Positions 48,948 through 56,958 of a DNA stretch of 64,000 nt are shown here, piece by piece (position 1 is the stretch's first letter; the number at the start of each line of letters is the position of its first letter). Location: the NCBI GenBank assembly GCA_011045955.1, contig DSBV01000126.1, forward strand, positions 1 through 64,000. Direction: 5' to 3'. A program made the translations under genes and the position numbers. Under the pieces are notes generated by a model that saw only the letters and a list, made by a program, of their open reading frames with translations, had not been told where the DNA came from and did not search any database. The stretch is from Bacteroidales bacterium (lineage in GTDB: Bacteria > Bacteroidota > Bacteroidia > Bacteroidales > Tenuifilaceae).

Positions 48948-49334
48948 ATGGATGCAACAGGAAACATTAGCGTGCTCCACATCGACGATGAGCCAACAAA
49001 CATTTTGCTTTTTGAGGTAAACTTCCGCAAGTACTACCAGGTTATAAGTGCCCCTTCCGGTACCGATGGGTTAACAAAACTTACCCAGAACCCTAATATC
49101 GATGTTATTTTCTGCGATATGAAGATGCCCGGCATGAACGGGCTTGAGTTTGCCCGGCAGGCTGCAATGGTTAAGCCGGGAATACCATGTTTCATTCTAA
49201 CAGGCTACGATATCTTGCCTGAAATTTACCATGCAATTAACGAGGGTTGGGTAAGCGGTTACATCCAGAAACCGTTTGAGGTTGACCAAATTATATCAGC
49301 AGTAAATAAAGTAACCCGAACAACCGCCGATTAG
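48948..49334 (+). CDS. Single-domain response regulator
   Basis: A 128-residue receiver with no output domain (CheY-like). LHIDDEPTN gives the acidic pocket, IFCDMKMPGMNG the phospho-acceptor Asp, LTGYD the switch Thr and IQKPFE the Lys. It is the likely partner of the kinase just upstream. Its stop shares bases with the stop of convergent corA (TTAG). Confidence 0.93.
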   Translation: MDATGNISVLHIDDEPTNILLFEVNFRKYYQVISAPSGTDGLTKLTQNPNIDVIFCDMKMPGMNGLEFARQAAMVKPGIPCFILTGYDILPEIYHAINEGWVSGYIQKPFEVDQIISAVNKVTRTTAD

Positions 49335-50257
49335 TACCACTTTTTCCGCATAAATATCAGCAAAGCAAATACCGATATAGCAAAAGATGCTATAAAAATA
49401 CCCACAAAGGCCCACGGATTATTTTCTAGGAAATTGGGAACATTCATCCCATAAAAGCTAGCAATTACAGTTGGAATCATAAGTACAATGGATATAGAGG
49501 TCAGTCGCTTCATCACAATGTTGAGATTATTGGAAATAACCGAAGCGTATGCATCCATCATTCCGCTAAGAATGTCGGAGTAAACGCTGGTTGTTTCTTG
49601 AGCCTGTCGTAATTCAATCTCAACATCCTCTAGTAGCTCAGGATTATAGGTGTCGCGGTAGCTTCGCAGGTTTTTTATCCTGTGCAGCAGTATGTCGTTA
49701 CCCTTGAGCGAAGTGGTAAAAAATACTAAACTCTTCTCAATGCGCAGCAGATCCTGTAACTCCTCGTTACGGATAGAGCGCTCCAACTGTTCTTCAGCTT
49801 CCTTAATGTCGTTGTTAATTTGCTTAAGGTATTTCAGGAACCAAACACTCGACGATAGCATGATCCTAAGCAGCTGATCGAAATGATCTTTGATTAAAAT
49901 TCCCTTACGAACTGTGAATTGAATGAAATCAGGGATCACCTCGCAACGATAGAAACTAACTGACACAAATACTTCATCCTTAAAAATAATTCCAATAGGG
50001 ACCGTAGTGTAGGGAATTTTTAGGTCGGCATTCTTATACGGTAAACGCATCAGGATAAAGAACCACCCGTTCTCATACTCAATACGGGGTCGCTCGTCAA
50101 CGTCCTCAATATCGTTATAGAAAGCATCGGGCACCCCGAGCTCATCGAGCAGGTACCGCTTTTCCTCATTAATAGGATTTTCGACGTTTACCCAGCAGTA
50201 GGGTTCCCATTCGGCGGTTGGATGTAACCCAATGTCCCTTTTCCAGAATGAAATCAT
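49331..50257 (-). CDS. corA: CorA-family divalent metal transporter
   Basis: A 308-residue CorA-type Mg2+/Co2+ channel. The large N-terminal cytoplasmic domain ends in a long helix, and the C-terminus has two TM helices joined by the YGMNVPN selectivity loop (SIVLMIPTVIASFYGMNVPNFLENNPWAFVGIFIASFAISVFALLIFM), followed by a short basic tail (MRKKWY). Convergent with the response regulator with a 4-base overlap. Its leader holds two stem-loops. Transport of Zn2+ or Ni2+ instead of Mg2+ cannot be excluded. Confidence 0.9.
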   Translation of the reverse strand: MISFWKRDIGLHPTAEWEPYCWVNVENPINEEKRYLLDELGVPDAFYNDIEDVDERPRIEYENGWFFILMRLPYKNADLKIPYTTVPIGIIFKDEVFVSVSFYRCEVIPDFIQFTVRKGILIKDHFDQLLRIMLSSSVWFLKYLKQINNDIKEAEEQLERSIRNEELQDLLRIEKSLVFFTTSLKGNDILLHRIKNLRSYRDTYNPELLEDVEIELRQAQETTSVYSDILSGMMDAYASVISNNLNIVMKRLTSISIVLMIPTVIASFYGMNVPNFLENNPWAFVGIFIASFAISVFALLIFMRKKWY

Positions 50258-50281
50258 GTACTATCCCTCCAAAATTTTATA

Positions 50282-50335
50282 GAATAGAGGCATAGTACAC
50301 TACCTCTATTCCGGGTTAATTATCAGGGTGATAAT
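50282..50335 (-). promoter_or_regulatory. Two stem-loops in the corA leader
   Basis: GAATAGAGG-(12)-CCTCTATTC (50282-50290/50303-50311) and ATTATCA-GGG-TGATAAT (50319-50335) lie between the start codon and the putative promoter. No known Mg2+ riboswitch consensus was recognised; a regulatory role is only a possibility. Confidence 0.4.
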
Positions 50336-50369
50336 CGTCCATATTGAGTTTTGACTTTTTTAGACCATG

Positions 50370-50377
50370 CAAAGGTA
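50370..50377 (-). promoter_or_regulatory. Promoter -7 box of corA
   Basis: TACCTTTG on the minus strand, an exact TAnnTTTG about 113 bases before the start codon, which leaves a structured leader. No clear -33 box. Confidence 0.5.
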
Positions 50378-50699
50378 ATTTTTTTTTTGTTAAAAATTCC
50401 TTCCCTAAACTAATAAAAAAGAATCATTTTAGCGTGTAGCGTTCAGACAGATTCAAGATTCAAGATTCAAGGTTCCAAAACCTGTCCCGCGAAGCGGAAT
50501 TCTATATTTAGTGTGCAGTGTACAGAGAGGTGGTTGGGGTTTAGGGTTTGGCTAGTTCAAGGATAAAGGATAAAGAGCCTGTCCCGCAAAGCGGGAATAA
50601 AGGTTAAAGGATAAAGAGCCTGCTCCGCTCTGCGGAGTTCAAGAGCCTGTCTCGCATTAGTGGGATTAAAGGTTGAATTCTAAGTTTTACCCCCTTGTT

Positions 50700-50949
50700 C
50701 GCGCGAGTTTTCAGACGCGTGCATTAACCGCCCTGTAAGGGCAAATCAACTTAGCCCAGGGTTTTAACCCTGGGTATTGAGTTATACAAAATAATTGGCG
50801 ATGCACGCAACGCATAAACCAAAGAGCAAGAGCGAAGTGCTGCATCGCAAAAGGATAGCATTGCAAAGAGCGATTACCGGAAAACCACAAAAAGGAATAA
50901 AAGGGGTGAAGGTGCAAAGCGACGCTTCGGCGGTGCTCAGCATGACAAC
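50700..50949 (+). repeat. ~245 bp dispersed element, copy 2
   Basis: GCGCGAGTTTTCAGACGCGTGC ... GCCCTGTAAGGGC ... CCCAGGGTTTTAACCCTGGG (a perfect 20-base palindrome) ... ATAAACCAAAGAGC ... GACGCTTCGGCGGTGCTCAG. Nearly identical to copy 3 over its first ~150 bases. Confidence 0.85.
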
Positions 50950-51041
50950 GGAGTAGAAAAAGTATGTGTTTTGTCATCGTCACGCCTTAGCGGGATTTAA
51001 GACTAATGAATAAAGGATAAAGGTTAAAATAAATTGCTTTG

Positions 51042-51270
51042 TTAGCGCACATCTCCAGACGCGTGCATTAACCGCCCTGTAAGGGCAGATCAGCTTAGCC
51101 CAGGGTTTTAACTCTGGGTATTGAGTTATACAAAATAATTGGCGATGCACGCAACGCATAAACCAAAGAGCAAGAGCGAAGTGCTGCATCGCAAAAGGGA
51201 AACATCACAAAAAGCGAATGCGGGAGAAACACACATAAGGGATAAACGTACAAAGAGATGCTTCGCCGGA
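51042..51270 (+). repeat. ~245 bp dispersed element, copy 3
   Basis: TTAGCGCACATCTCCAGACGCG ... GCCCTGTAAGGGC ... CCCAGGGTTTTAACTCTGGG (one C-to-T change that leaves a wobble) ... GAGATGCTTCGCCGG. It lies about 340 bases after copy 2 in the same orientation and runs on into the CCCGATATATCGGG palindrome. Confidence 0.85.
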
Positions 51271-51584
51271 ATCTATCCCGATATATCGGGTCTCAGCATG
51301 ACATGAAGGGGACGGGTCATCCCCGAACTAACAACCATTAACCATCAACTAAACATGTGCCACAGGGTTCACACGGTGTTGCACAGTGTTAATCTGCGTC
51401 ATCTGTGTTCCATTCCAAGTTCCAAACAATTTCACAATTTATCTGTTTAATAAAAATTTTGATAGTCAACCTCATTTTTTTACTTGAATATACTCACCTT
51501 AAATTACACTTCGTATATTAGCTAAATGTTTGCATGAAAATTATCTATCTAAATATATCAATAATAACCTAAATTATTAAACCT

Positions 51585-53801
51585 ATGATTATTGACAATT
51601 TGTTCTGGATTGTACCGATTGCATCAGGGATTGCCTTGGCGTTTGCCTACCACTTTTTTAGGCAAATGATGAGGGAAGATGAGGGTACTGACCTGATGAA
51701 AAAGATTGCACAGCACGTACGCACGGGTGCCATGTCGTACCTAAAACAGCAGTACAAGGTGGTGTTTATTGTATTCATCGTGCTGATGTTGCTTTTTGTA
51801 TTCTTGGCATTTGGACTGGGAGTGCAAAACAAATGGACACCGTTTGCATTCCTAACCGGTGGTTTCTTTTCAGGTCTAGCCGGATTTTTTGGAATGAAAA
51901 CCGCAACCTATGCCTCGGCTCGAACAGCTAACGCTGCTAAGAACTCCCTAAACCATGGCCTTAGGGTAGCATTCAGGTCGGGGGCAGTAATGGGATTGGT
52001 TGTGGTTGGTCTGGCAGTACTCGATATTTCCTTATGGTATCTGATCCTCAGCTACTTTATCGATGAGCCTGATCAATCGCATAAGCTAATCATCATTACC
52101 ACCACTATGCTTACTTTTGGAATGGGTGCCTCAACCCAAGCGCTGTTTGCCCGCGTGGGTGGTGGTATTTATACCAAGGCCGCTGATGTGGGTGCCGACC
52201 TTGTAGGTAAGGTTGAGGCAGGAATTCCTGAGGACGATCCTCGTAACCCGGCTACTATTGCCGATAACGTAGGCGACAATGTAGGCGATGTTGCAGGTAT
52301 GGGCGCTGACCTTTACGAATCGTATGCCGGTTCAATACTTGCCACAGCTGCTTTGGGTGCATCGGCTTTTGCAACAGTTAGTGTTGACATGCAGTACAAA
52401 GCAATACTGGCTCCAATGCTTATAGCTGCTATGGGTATTATTCTTTCAATTATAGGTATATACTTGGTACGTACCAAAGAAGGCGCAACCATGCGCGACC
52501 TGCTTCGCTCACTGGGCATGGGCGTTAACGTGAGTTCAGCACTAATAGCAATCCTTACCTTTTTAATCCTTTACTCACTAAGGTTAGAAAACTGGATTGG
52601 AATTTCGTTTTCTGTTGTAGTCGGTTTGCTGGCGGGTATTATTATCGGTCAATCTACCGAGTACTTTACCTCACACTCATACAAACCTACCCGAAGGATA
52701 TCGGAGAGTGCCCAAACCGGACCTGCTACAGTAATTATTTCGGGTGTTGGCTTAGGTATGGTTTCCACATCTATTCCTGTTATCACCATTGCATTTGCCA
52801 TTCTTATTGCTTTCCTTTCGGCAATCAATTTTGATGTTAAACACATGCTCGATGCGCAAAACATTCAGTTAGGCCTATACGGTATAGGTATTGCCGCTGT
52901 CGGAATGCTTTCTACACTGGGTATTACCTTGGCAACCGATGCTTATGGCCCAATTGCCGACAATGCTGGTGGAAATGCCGAAATGAGCAAACTCGGTCCT
53001 GAGGTTCGTAAACGTACCGATGCCCTCGATGCACTTGGAAATACTACTGCTGCAACTGGAAAAGGTTTTGCCATTGGTTCTGCGGCTTTGACTGCCTTGG
53101 CTCTGCTTGCTTCCTATATTGAGGAAGTAAAAATTGGCTTATTACGTATTGGCGAGAATATTTTGACATTACCCAACAGCGAAACAATCGATACCGCAAA
53201 AGCAACAATAGTTGATTTTATGGAATACTACCAGGTTAACCTGATGAATCCTATTGTTTTGGTCGGCATTTTTATAGGTGCAGCTATGGCATTTCTATTT
53301 AGTGGCTTAACCATGAAGGCGGTTGGCCGTGCTGCACAAAAAATGGTTGAGGAAGTTCGTCGTCAGTTCCGTGAAATTAAGGGTATCATGGAAGGTGAAG
53401 CCGAACCCGATTATGCTCGCTGCGTGGCCATATCAACCAAAGGCGCTCAGATCGAAATGGTGCTACCCTCATTGCTAGCTATTATTGTTCCAATTATTAC
53501 CGGTATAGTTTTAGGCGTAGCAGGCGTTTTGGGATTACTTGCCGGTGGTCTTGCCGCAGGTTTTGTGCTTGCCATTTTCATGGCAAACTCGGGTGGAGCA
53601 TGGGACAATGCCAAGAAATACATTGAGGAAGGCAATTTTGGGGGTAAGGGTTCCGATAATCACAAGGCAGCAGTTGTGGGCGACACTGTAGGCGATCCAT
53701 TCAAGGACACCTCAGGCCCCAGCCTTAACATCCTTATCAAGCTCATGAGCATGGTATCAATAGTAATGGCAGGGCTAACCGCAGCCTTTAGCTTACTATA
53801 A
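51585..53801 (+). CDS. hppA: Membrane-bound pyrophosphatase, K+-dependent type
   Basis: A 738-residue polytopic enzyme (about 16 TM helices) coupling PPi hydrolysis to Na+ or H+ export. Catalytic motifs: [46 protein letters not shown], and [23 protein letters not shown]. The segment [15 protein letters not shown] has Ala and Gly where K+-independent enzymes carry Lys and Thr, so K+ dependence is predicted. Na+ versus H+ selectivity is not decided here. It follows the largest repeat patch and is closed by a terminator. Confidence 0.95.
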   Translation: MIIDNLFWIVPIASGIALAFAYHFFRQMMREDEGTDLMKKIAQHVRTGAMSYLKQQYKVVFIVFIVLMLLFVFLAFGLGVQNKWTPFAFLTGGFFSGLAGFFGMKTATYASARTANAAKNSLNHGLRVAFRSGAVMGLVVVGLAVLDISLWYLILSYFIDEPDQSHKLIIITTTMLTFGMGASTQALFARVGGGIYTKAADVGADLVGKVEAGIPEDDPRNPATIADNVGDNVGDVAGMGADLYESYAGSILATAALGASAFATVSVDMQYKAILAPMLIAAMGIILSIIGIYLVRTKEGATMRDLLRSLGMGVNVSSALIAILTFLILYSLRLENWIGISFSVVVGLLAGIIIGQSTEYFTSHSYKPTRRISESAQTGPATVIISGVGLGMVSTSIPVITIAFAILIAFLSAINFDVKHMLDAQNIQLGLYGIGIAAVGMLSTLGITLATDAYGPIADNAGGNAEMSKLGPEVRKRTDALDALGNTTAATGKGFAIGSAALTALALLASYIEEVKIGLLRIGENILTLPNSETIDTAKATIVDFMEYYQVNLMNPIVLVGIFIGAAMAFLFSGLTMKAVGRAAQKMVEEVRRQFREIKGIMEGEAEPDYARCVAISTKGAQIEMVLPSLLAIIVPIITGIVLGVAGVLGLLAGGLAAGFVLAIFMANSGGAWDNAKKYIEEGNFGGKGSDNHKAAVVGDTVGDPFKDTSGPSLNILIKLMSMVSIVMAGLTAAFSLL

Positions 53802-53819
53802 TACTTTTGCCGTAAAATC

Positions 53820-53848
53820 AAAAGACCCGGCGTAAGTCGGGTCTTTTT
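53820..53848 (+). terminator. Terminator after hppA
   Basis: AAAAGACCCG-(gcgtaagt)-CGGGTCTTTTT, a 10-bp perfect stem plus T tract, 18 bases after the stop codon. Confidence 0.85.
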
Positions 53849-53849
53849 G

Positions 53850-53881
53850 ATTGTGGTAAACAAGCAAAAATCATACCTTTG
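53850..53881 (+). promoter_or_regulatory. Promoter of the glycosyltransferase genes
   Basis: ATTG (53850-53853), 20-base spacer, TACCTTTG (53874-53881; exact), directly behind the hppA terminator and 30 bases before the start codon. Confidence 0.6.
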
Positions 53882-53911
53882 CCAAGAATCATAGAATAAT
53901 TAATCTACTTA

Positions 53912-55543
53912 ATGGTAAAGATTTCTGTGGTTATTATAACCCTAAACGAGGAAAGGAACATTGAGCGTTGTATTCGTTCAGTACAGCGTGTTGCCGATGA
54001 GATTTTGGTGGTTGATAGTTTCTCGACCGATAAAACCGAGCAAATTTGCAAGGAGTTGGGAGTTCGTTTTATTCAACATGAGTTTGAAGGATTTCGGGAT
54101 CAGAAGAATTATGCCATATCGCAAGCCAGCTCCGATTACATCCTTGCTCTCGATGCCGACGAGGCCTTGTCCGTGGAGCTGGAAAAGGAGGTGTTTGATA
54201 TTAAAAATAATTGGAAGTTCGATGGCTATAAGTTTATTCGCCTCAATAATTACTGTGGTAAATGGATGTTACATACCGATTTTTATCCTGAAAAGCGAAT
54301 TAGATTATTCGACAGGCGAAAGGGTAAATGGCATGGAGCGAATATACACGAAGTGGTGAAAATGGCTCACGGTGCAACGGTTGCAACTCTAAAGGGTCAT
54401 CTGCTTCACTGGCGTTACCGGTCGTACGAGGAGCATATCGACGAAATAAACCGTTACTCAACCATTTCGGCCAACGAGTACTATAAAATGGGAGTTAAGG
54501 CCGGTTATATTAAAATTCTTTTTCATACTTCATGGCGATTCATCCACTCCTATTTTATCCGGCGGGGCTTCCTATCCGGGTTTAACGGTTTATTCATCAG
54601 CTGCCTTTTGGCAAAACATTGCTTTGTAAAATACGCTAAGCTTCGCAAACTTTACAAAATAAATCGTAAAAGGCAACCCTACCCATTTATCAACCTCTTA
54701 AATATGCCAGTAGGCAATAAGCCATTGACCTCGGTTATAATAACCACCTATAACCAACCTGAATGGCTAAGGAAAACCCTTTGGGGTTTTGAACTCCAAA
54801 CCGAAAAACGGTTTGAAGTTTTGATAGCCGACGATGGTTCGGGCGAGGAAACCAGACAGATTATTGAAGAGTTTAAAAGTAGAGGTATGCTGAATATTAT
54901 ACATGTTTGGCATCCCGACAACGGATTTCAGAAATGCCAGATACTCAACAAGGCAATCCTAAAAACAAATTCCGATTATTTAATTTTTACCGATGGCGAT
55001 TGCATACCCCGTCGCGATTTTGTTGAGGTTCACATTAGCAATGCCAGGCGAGGAAAGTTTCTTAGCGGGGGTTATCTGAAATTGGTTAATTCGGTTTCCG
55101 CAAATATTTCTTATACCGATATACAAGAAGGGTCACCTTTCATTTCATCGTGGCTCAGGAAGAACGGACAACCGTTTACCTACAAATTTTTAAAGTTAAC
55201 CCAAAACCCATTTGTACAAAAGCTATTAAACGCGATTACAACAACCAAGCCAACCTGGAATGGGCACAATGTAAGCGGTTGGAAAGATGATATTATTGCA
55301 GTAAACGGTTATAATGAGGATATGCAGTATGGCGGACTCGACCGGGAACTGGGCGAAAGATTAATGAATTTTGGGATTAAGGGGAAGCAAATTCGATATA
55401 GCGCTATTTGCGTCCATCTGGATCATCCTCGTCCGTACCGTACAAAAAGCACTTGGGAAAAGAATTACCGTATCAGAAAGGAAGTAAGAAAGAAAAAGCT
55501 GAAGTGGACTAAAAATGGTATTGATAAATATATACAACTGTGA
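53912..55543 (+). CDS. Fused double GT2 glycosyltransferase
   Basis: A 543-residue protein made of two family-2 glycosyltransferase domains. The N-terminal half (1-~245) is of the WaaE/KdtX type: SVVIITLNEERNIERCIRSVQ, DEILVVDSFSTDKTEQIC, ALDADEALS, HEVVKM. The C-terminal half (~265-543) is a second GT-A domain: TSVIITTYNQPEWLRKTL, LIADDGSGEETRQII, FTDGDCIPRRDFVE (DxD-like), and NGYNEDMQYGGLDRELGERL (acceptor motif of Glyco_transf_7C). Expected to act at the cytoplasmic face in LPS core or surface polysaccharide assembly. Both halves look catalytically complete. The next GT2 gene overlaps its stop codon. Confidence 0.88.
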   Translation: MVKISVVIITLNEERNIERCIRSVQRVADEILVVDSFSTDKTEQICKELGVRFIQHEFEGFRDQKNYAISQASSDYILALDADEALSVELEKEVFDIKNNWKFDGYKFIRLNNYCGKWMLHTDFYPEKRIRLFDRRKGKWHGANIHEVVKMAHGATVATLKGHLLHWRYRSYEEHIDEINRYSTISANEYYKMGVKAGYIKILFHTSWRFIHSYFIRRGFLSGFNGLFISCLLAKHCFVKYAKLRKLYKINRKRQPYPFINLLNMPVGNKPLTSVIITTYNQPEWLRKTLWGFELQTEKRFEVLIADDGSGEETRQIIEEFKSRGMLNIIHVWHPDNGFQKCQILNKAILKTNSDYLIFTDGDCIPRRDFVEVHISNARRGKFLSGGYLKLVNSVSANISYTDIQEGSPFISSWLRKNGQPFTYKFLKLTQNPFVQKLLNAITTTKPTWNGHNVSGWKDDIIAVNGYNEDMQYGGLDRELGERLMNFGIKGKQIRYSAICVHLDHPRPYRTKSTWEKNYRIRKEVRKKKLKWTKNGIDKYIQL

Positions 55544-56364
55544 AAAAGGAATTATTAGCCTCATTAATAATTTCAACCTATAAAAATACTGAGTTCCTAA
55601 AAGTTGTATTGAACTCAGTACTTGCTCAAAGCGATATGCGTTTTGAGATTATTATCTCCGAAGATGCAGAGCATGAACACGTTAAGACTTTTGTGGGGCA
55701 GTTTAAATCACCAGTTCCGCTTTACCACCTCACCCAACCAGATATTGGCTGGCGCAAGAACCTTGCCTTAAACAGAGCCATTGCAGCATCCAATACCGAC
55801 TACTTAGTTTTTATTGACGAGGATTGCGTGCTTCATCCCCGATTTATGGAGTTCCATATTAAGTGGGCTGATAAAAAGACAATACTGGCTGGTAAAAGGA
55901 TTAAACTTGATGCTTACTCATCAAAGCTCATCTTAGATGGTAAATTATCGGCTGATCGAATGAACGCTTATTTACTTTCAAACTACTTGTCCATAAGGAA
56001 AAACGGTGCGCGTTTCATTGAGGAAGGTTTTTTTATTAACCCAAATGGAGCACTGGCGTTTATTCCACGCCTTAGAACCATGCATCAGCTTAAAGGCTGT
56101 AACATGTCGTTCCCCAAAAGTGCCATATATGCAATAAACGGCTTTGATGAGGATTACTCTCGACCAGCCATAGGCGAGGATATCGATCTTACCTGGCGCT
56201 TTGCAAAAGCTGGCTATAAATTAAAATCGGTGCGAAATGGTGCCGTGCAATATCACCTGTATCATAAAGAGAACTGGAGCAATCAGGAAGAAAATATCAG
56301 GATGATGCTTGAAAAGCAAAAAAGAAACGAATTTATATGTAAAAATGGTTTAGTTAAACTGTAA
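55540..56364 (+). CDS. GT2 family glycosyltransferase
   Basis: A 274-residue enzyme starting with GTG in the overlap GTGA, so translationally coupled to the fused glycosyltransferase. LLASLIISTYKNTEFLKVVLNSVLAQ, IIISEDAEHEHVKTFV, FIDEDCVLHPRFMEFH and NGFDEDYSRPAIGEDIDLTWRF (acceptor-site motif) show a GT-A fold. It resembles the C-terminal half of its neighbour, which suggests duplication; sugar donor and acceptor are unknown. Confidence 0.87.
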   Translation: MKKELLASLIISTYKNTEFLKVVLNSVLAQSDMRFEIIISEDAEHEHVKTFVGQFKSPVPLYHLTQPDIGWRKNLALNRAIAASNTDYLVFIDEDCVLHPRFMEFHIKWADKKTILAGKRIKLDAYSSKLILDGKLSADRMNAYLLSNYLSIRKNGARFIEEGFFINPNGALAFIPRLRTMHQLKGCNMSFPKSAIYAINGFDEDYSRPAIGEDIDLTWRFAKAGYKLKSVRNGAVQYHLYHKENWSNQEENIRMMLEKQKRNEFICKNGLVKL

Positions 56365-56365
56365 G

Positions 56366-56933
56366 ATGGAAAACAAGACAATAGTAGACGAAACAATTAA
56401 AATTTTACGCTTGAGTGGCATTATCCTTTACCCCACCGATACCATTTGGGGACTTGGCTGTGATGCAACCAACGAGGAAGCTGTTGCCAAACTAATGGCA
56501 TTAAAAAAGCGTAGCGATAGAAAGGGTTTTATTATTTTAGTCGATTTGCCAGCCCGAATCCCTTCATATGTTGTCGATATCCCCGAATTGGCATGAGAAC
56601 TTATTGAGCTTTCCGATAAACCGCTAACCATTGTTTTTGATAAGGGTAAAATCTTTGCCCCATCGGTTTATGGTGAAAAAGGGACTATAGCCATCCGTGT
56701 TACCCGGAGCAAATTCTGCCAGCAACTTATTTCAAGGTTTGCCCGCCCAAAAGTATCAACCTCAGCTAATATTTGCGGCTCACCATTTCCAAAAATTCGA
56801 TGCCATTCCCCATGAAATAGTATCGAGGGTTGATTATGTGATTCCAGGGAATATCGATACCGAATCAACAGGGAAACCTTCGTCGATAATAGCCCTGGGC
56901 AAGGGCAATCAGGTTAGAATCATTAGAGAGTAA
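56366..56933 (+). pseudogene. L-threonylcarbamoyladenylate synthase (TsaC/Sua5 family), broken by a stop and a frameshift
   Basis: The ORF track shows two fragments. The first (76 codons, GIILYPTDTIWGLGCDATN, ALKKRSDRKGF) stops at TGA 56594-56596. In the same frame the family sequence resumes: ELIELSDKPLTIVFDKGK, GTIAIRVTRSKF, RPKVSTSANICGSPFPK. Near 56790-56800 the frame then shifts to FDAIPHEIVSRVDYVIPGNIDTESTGKPSSIIALG and ends at 56933. The TGA most simply replaces Trp TGG, and the shift fits one extra A in the CCAAAAATTC run. The intact protein would have ~188 residues, make threonylcarbamoyl-AMP for tRNA t6A37, and be normally essential, so either a second copy exists or the assembly is wrong here. 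It begins 1 base after the glycosyltransferase stop. Confidence 0.87.
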
Positions 56934-56958
56934 ATAAAACTCCTGAAGGCCAGAAAGT

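Larger units (their letters stand above)
50430..51430. repeat. Intergenic repeat patch 8 (largest)
   Basis: About 1 kb between corA and hppA made almost wholly of repeats: ATTCAAGATTCAAGATTCAAGG, GTGTGCAGTGTACAGAGAGGTGG, hairpin units at about 50480-50503, 50574-50598, 50614-50640 and 50642-50667, two copies of the ~245 bp element, a CCCGATATATCGGG palindrome (51277-51290) with TCTCAGCATGACATGA, CAACCATTAACCATCAAC and ATCTGCGTCATCTGTGTTCCATTCC. The two minus-strand ORFs listed here are by-products of the element. The remaining 154 bases before hppA are A/T-rich with nothing recognised. Confidence 0.8.

Noticed and set aside
16095-51584. Insertion sequences or prophage behind the repeat islands
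   Set aside because: No transposase, integrase or phage gene is present, and no terminal inverted repeats with target duplications could be defined by eye.
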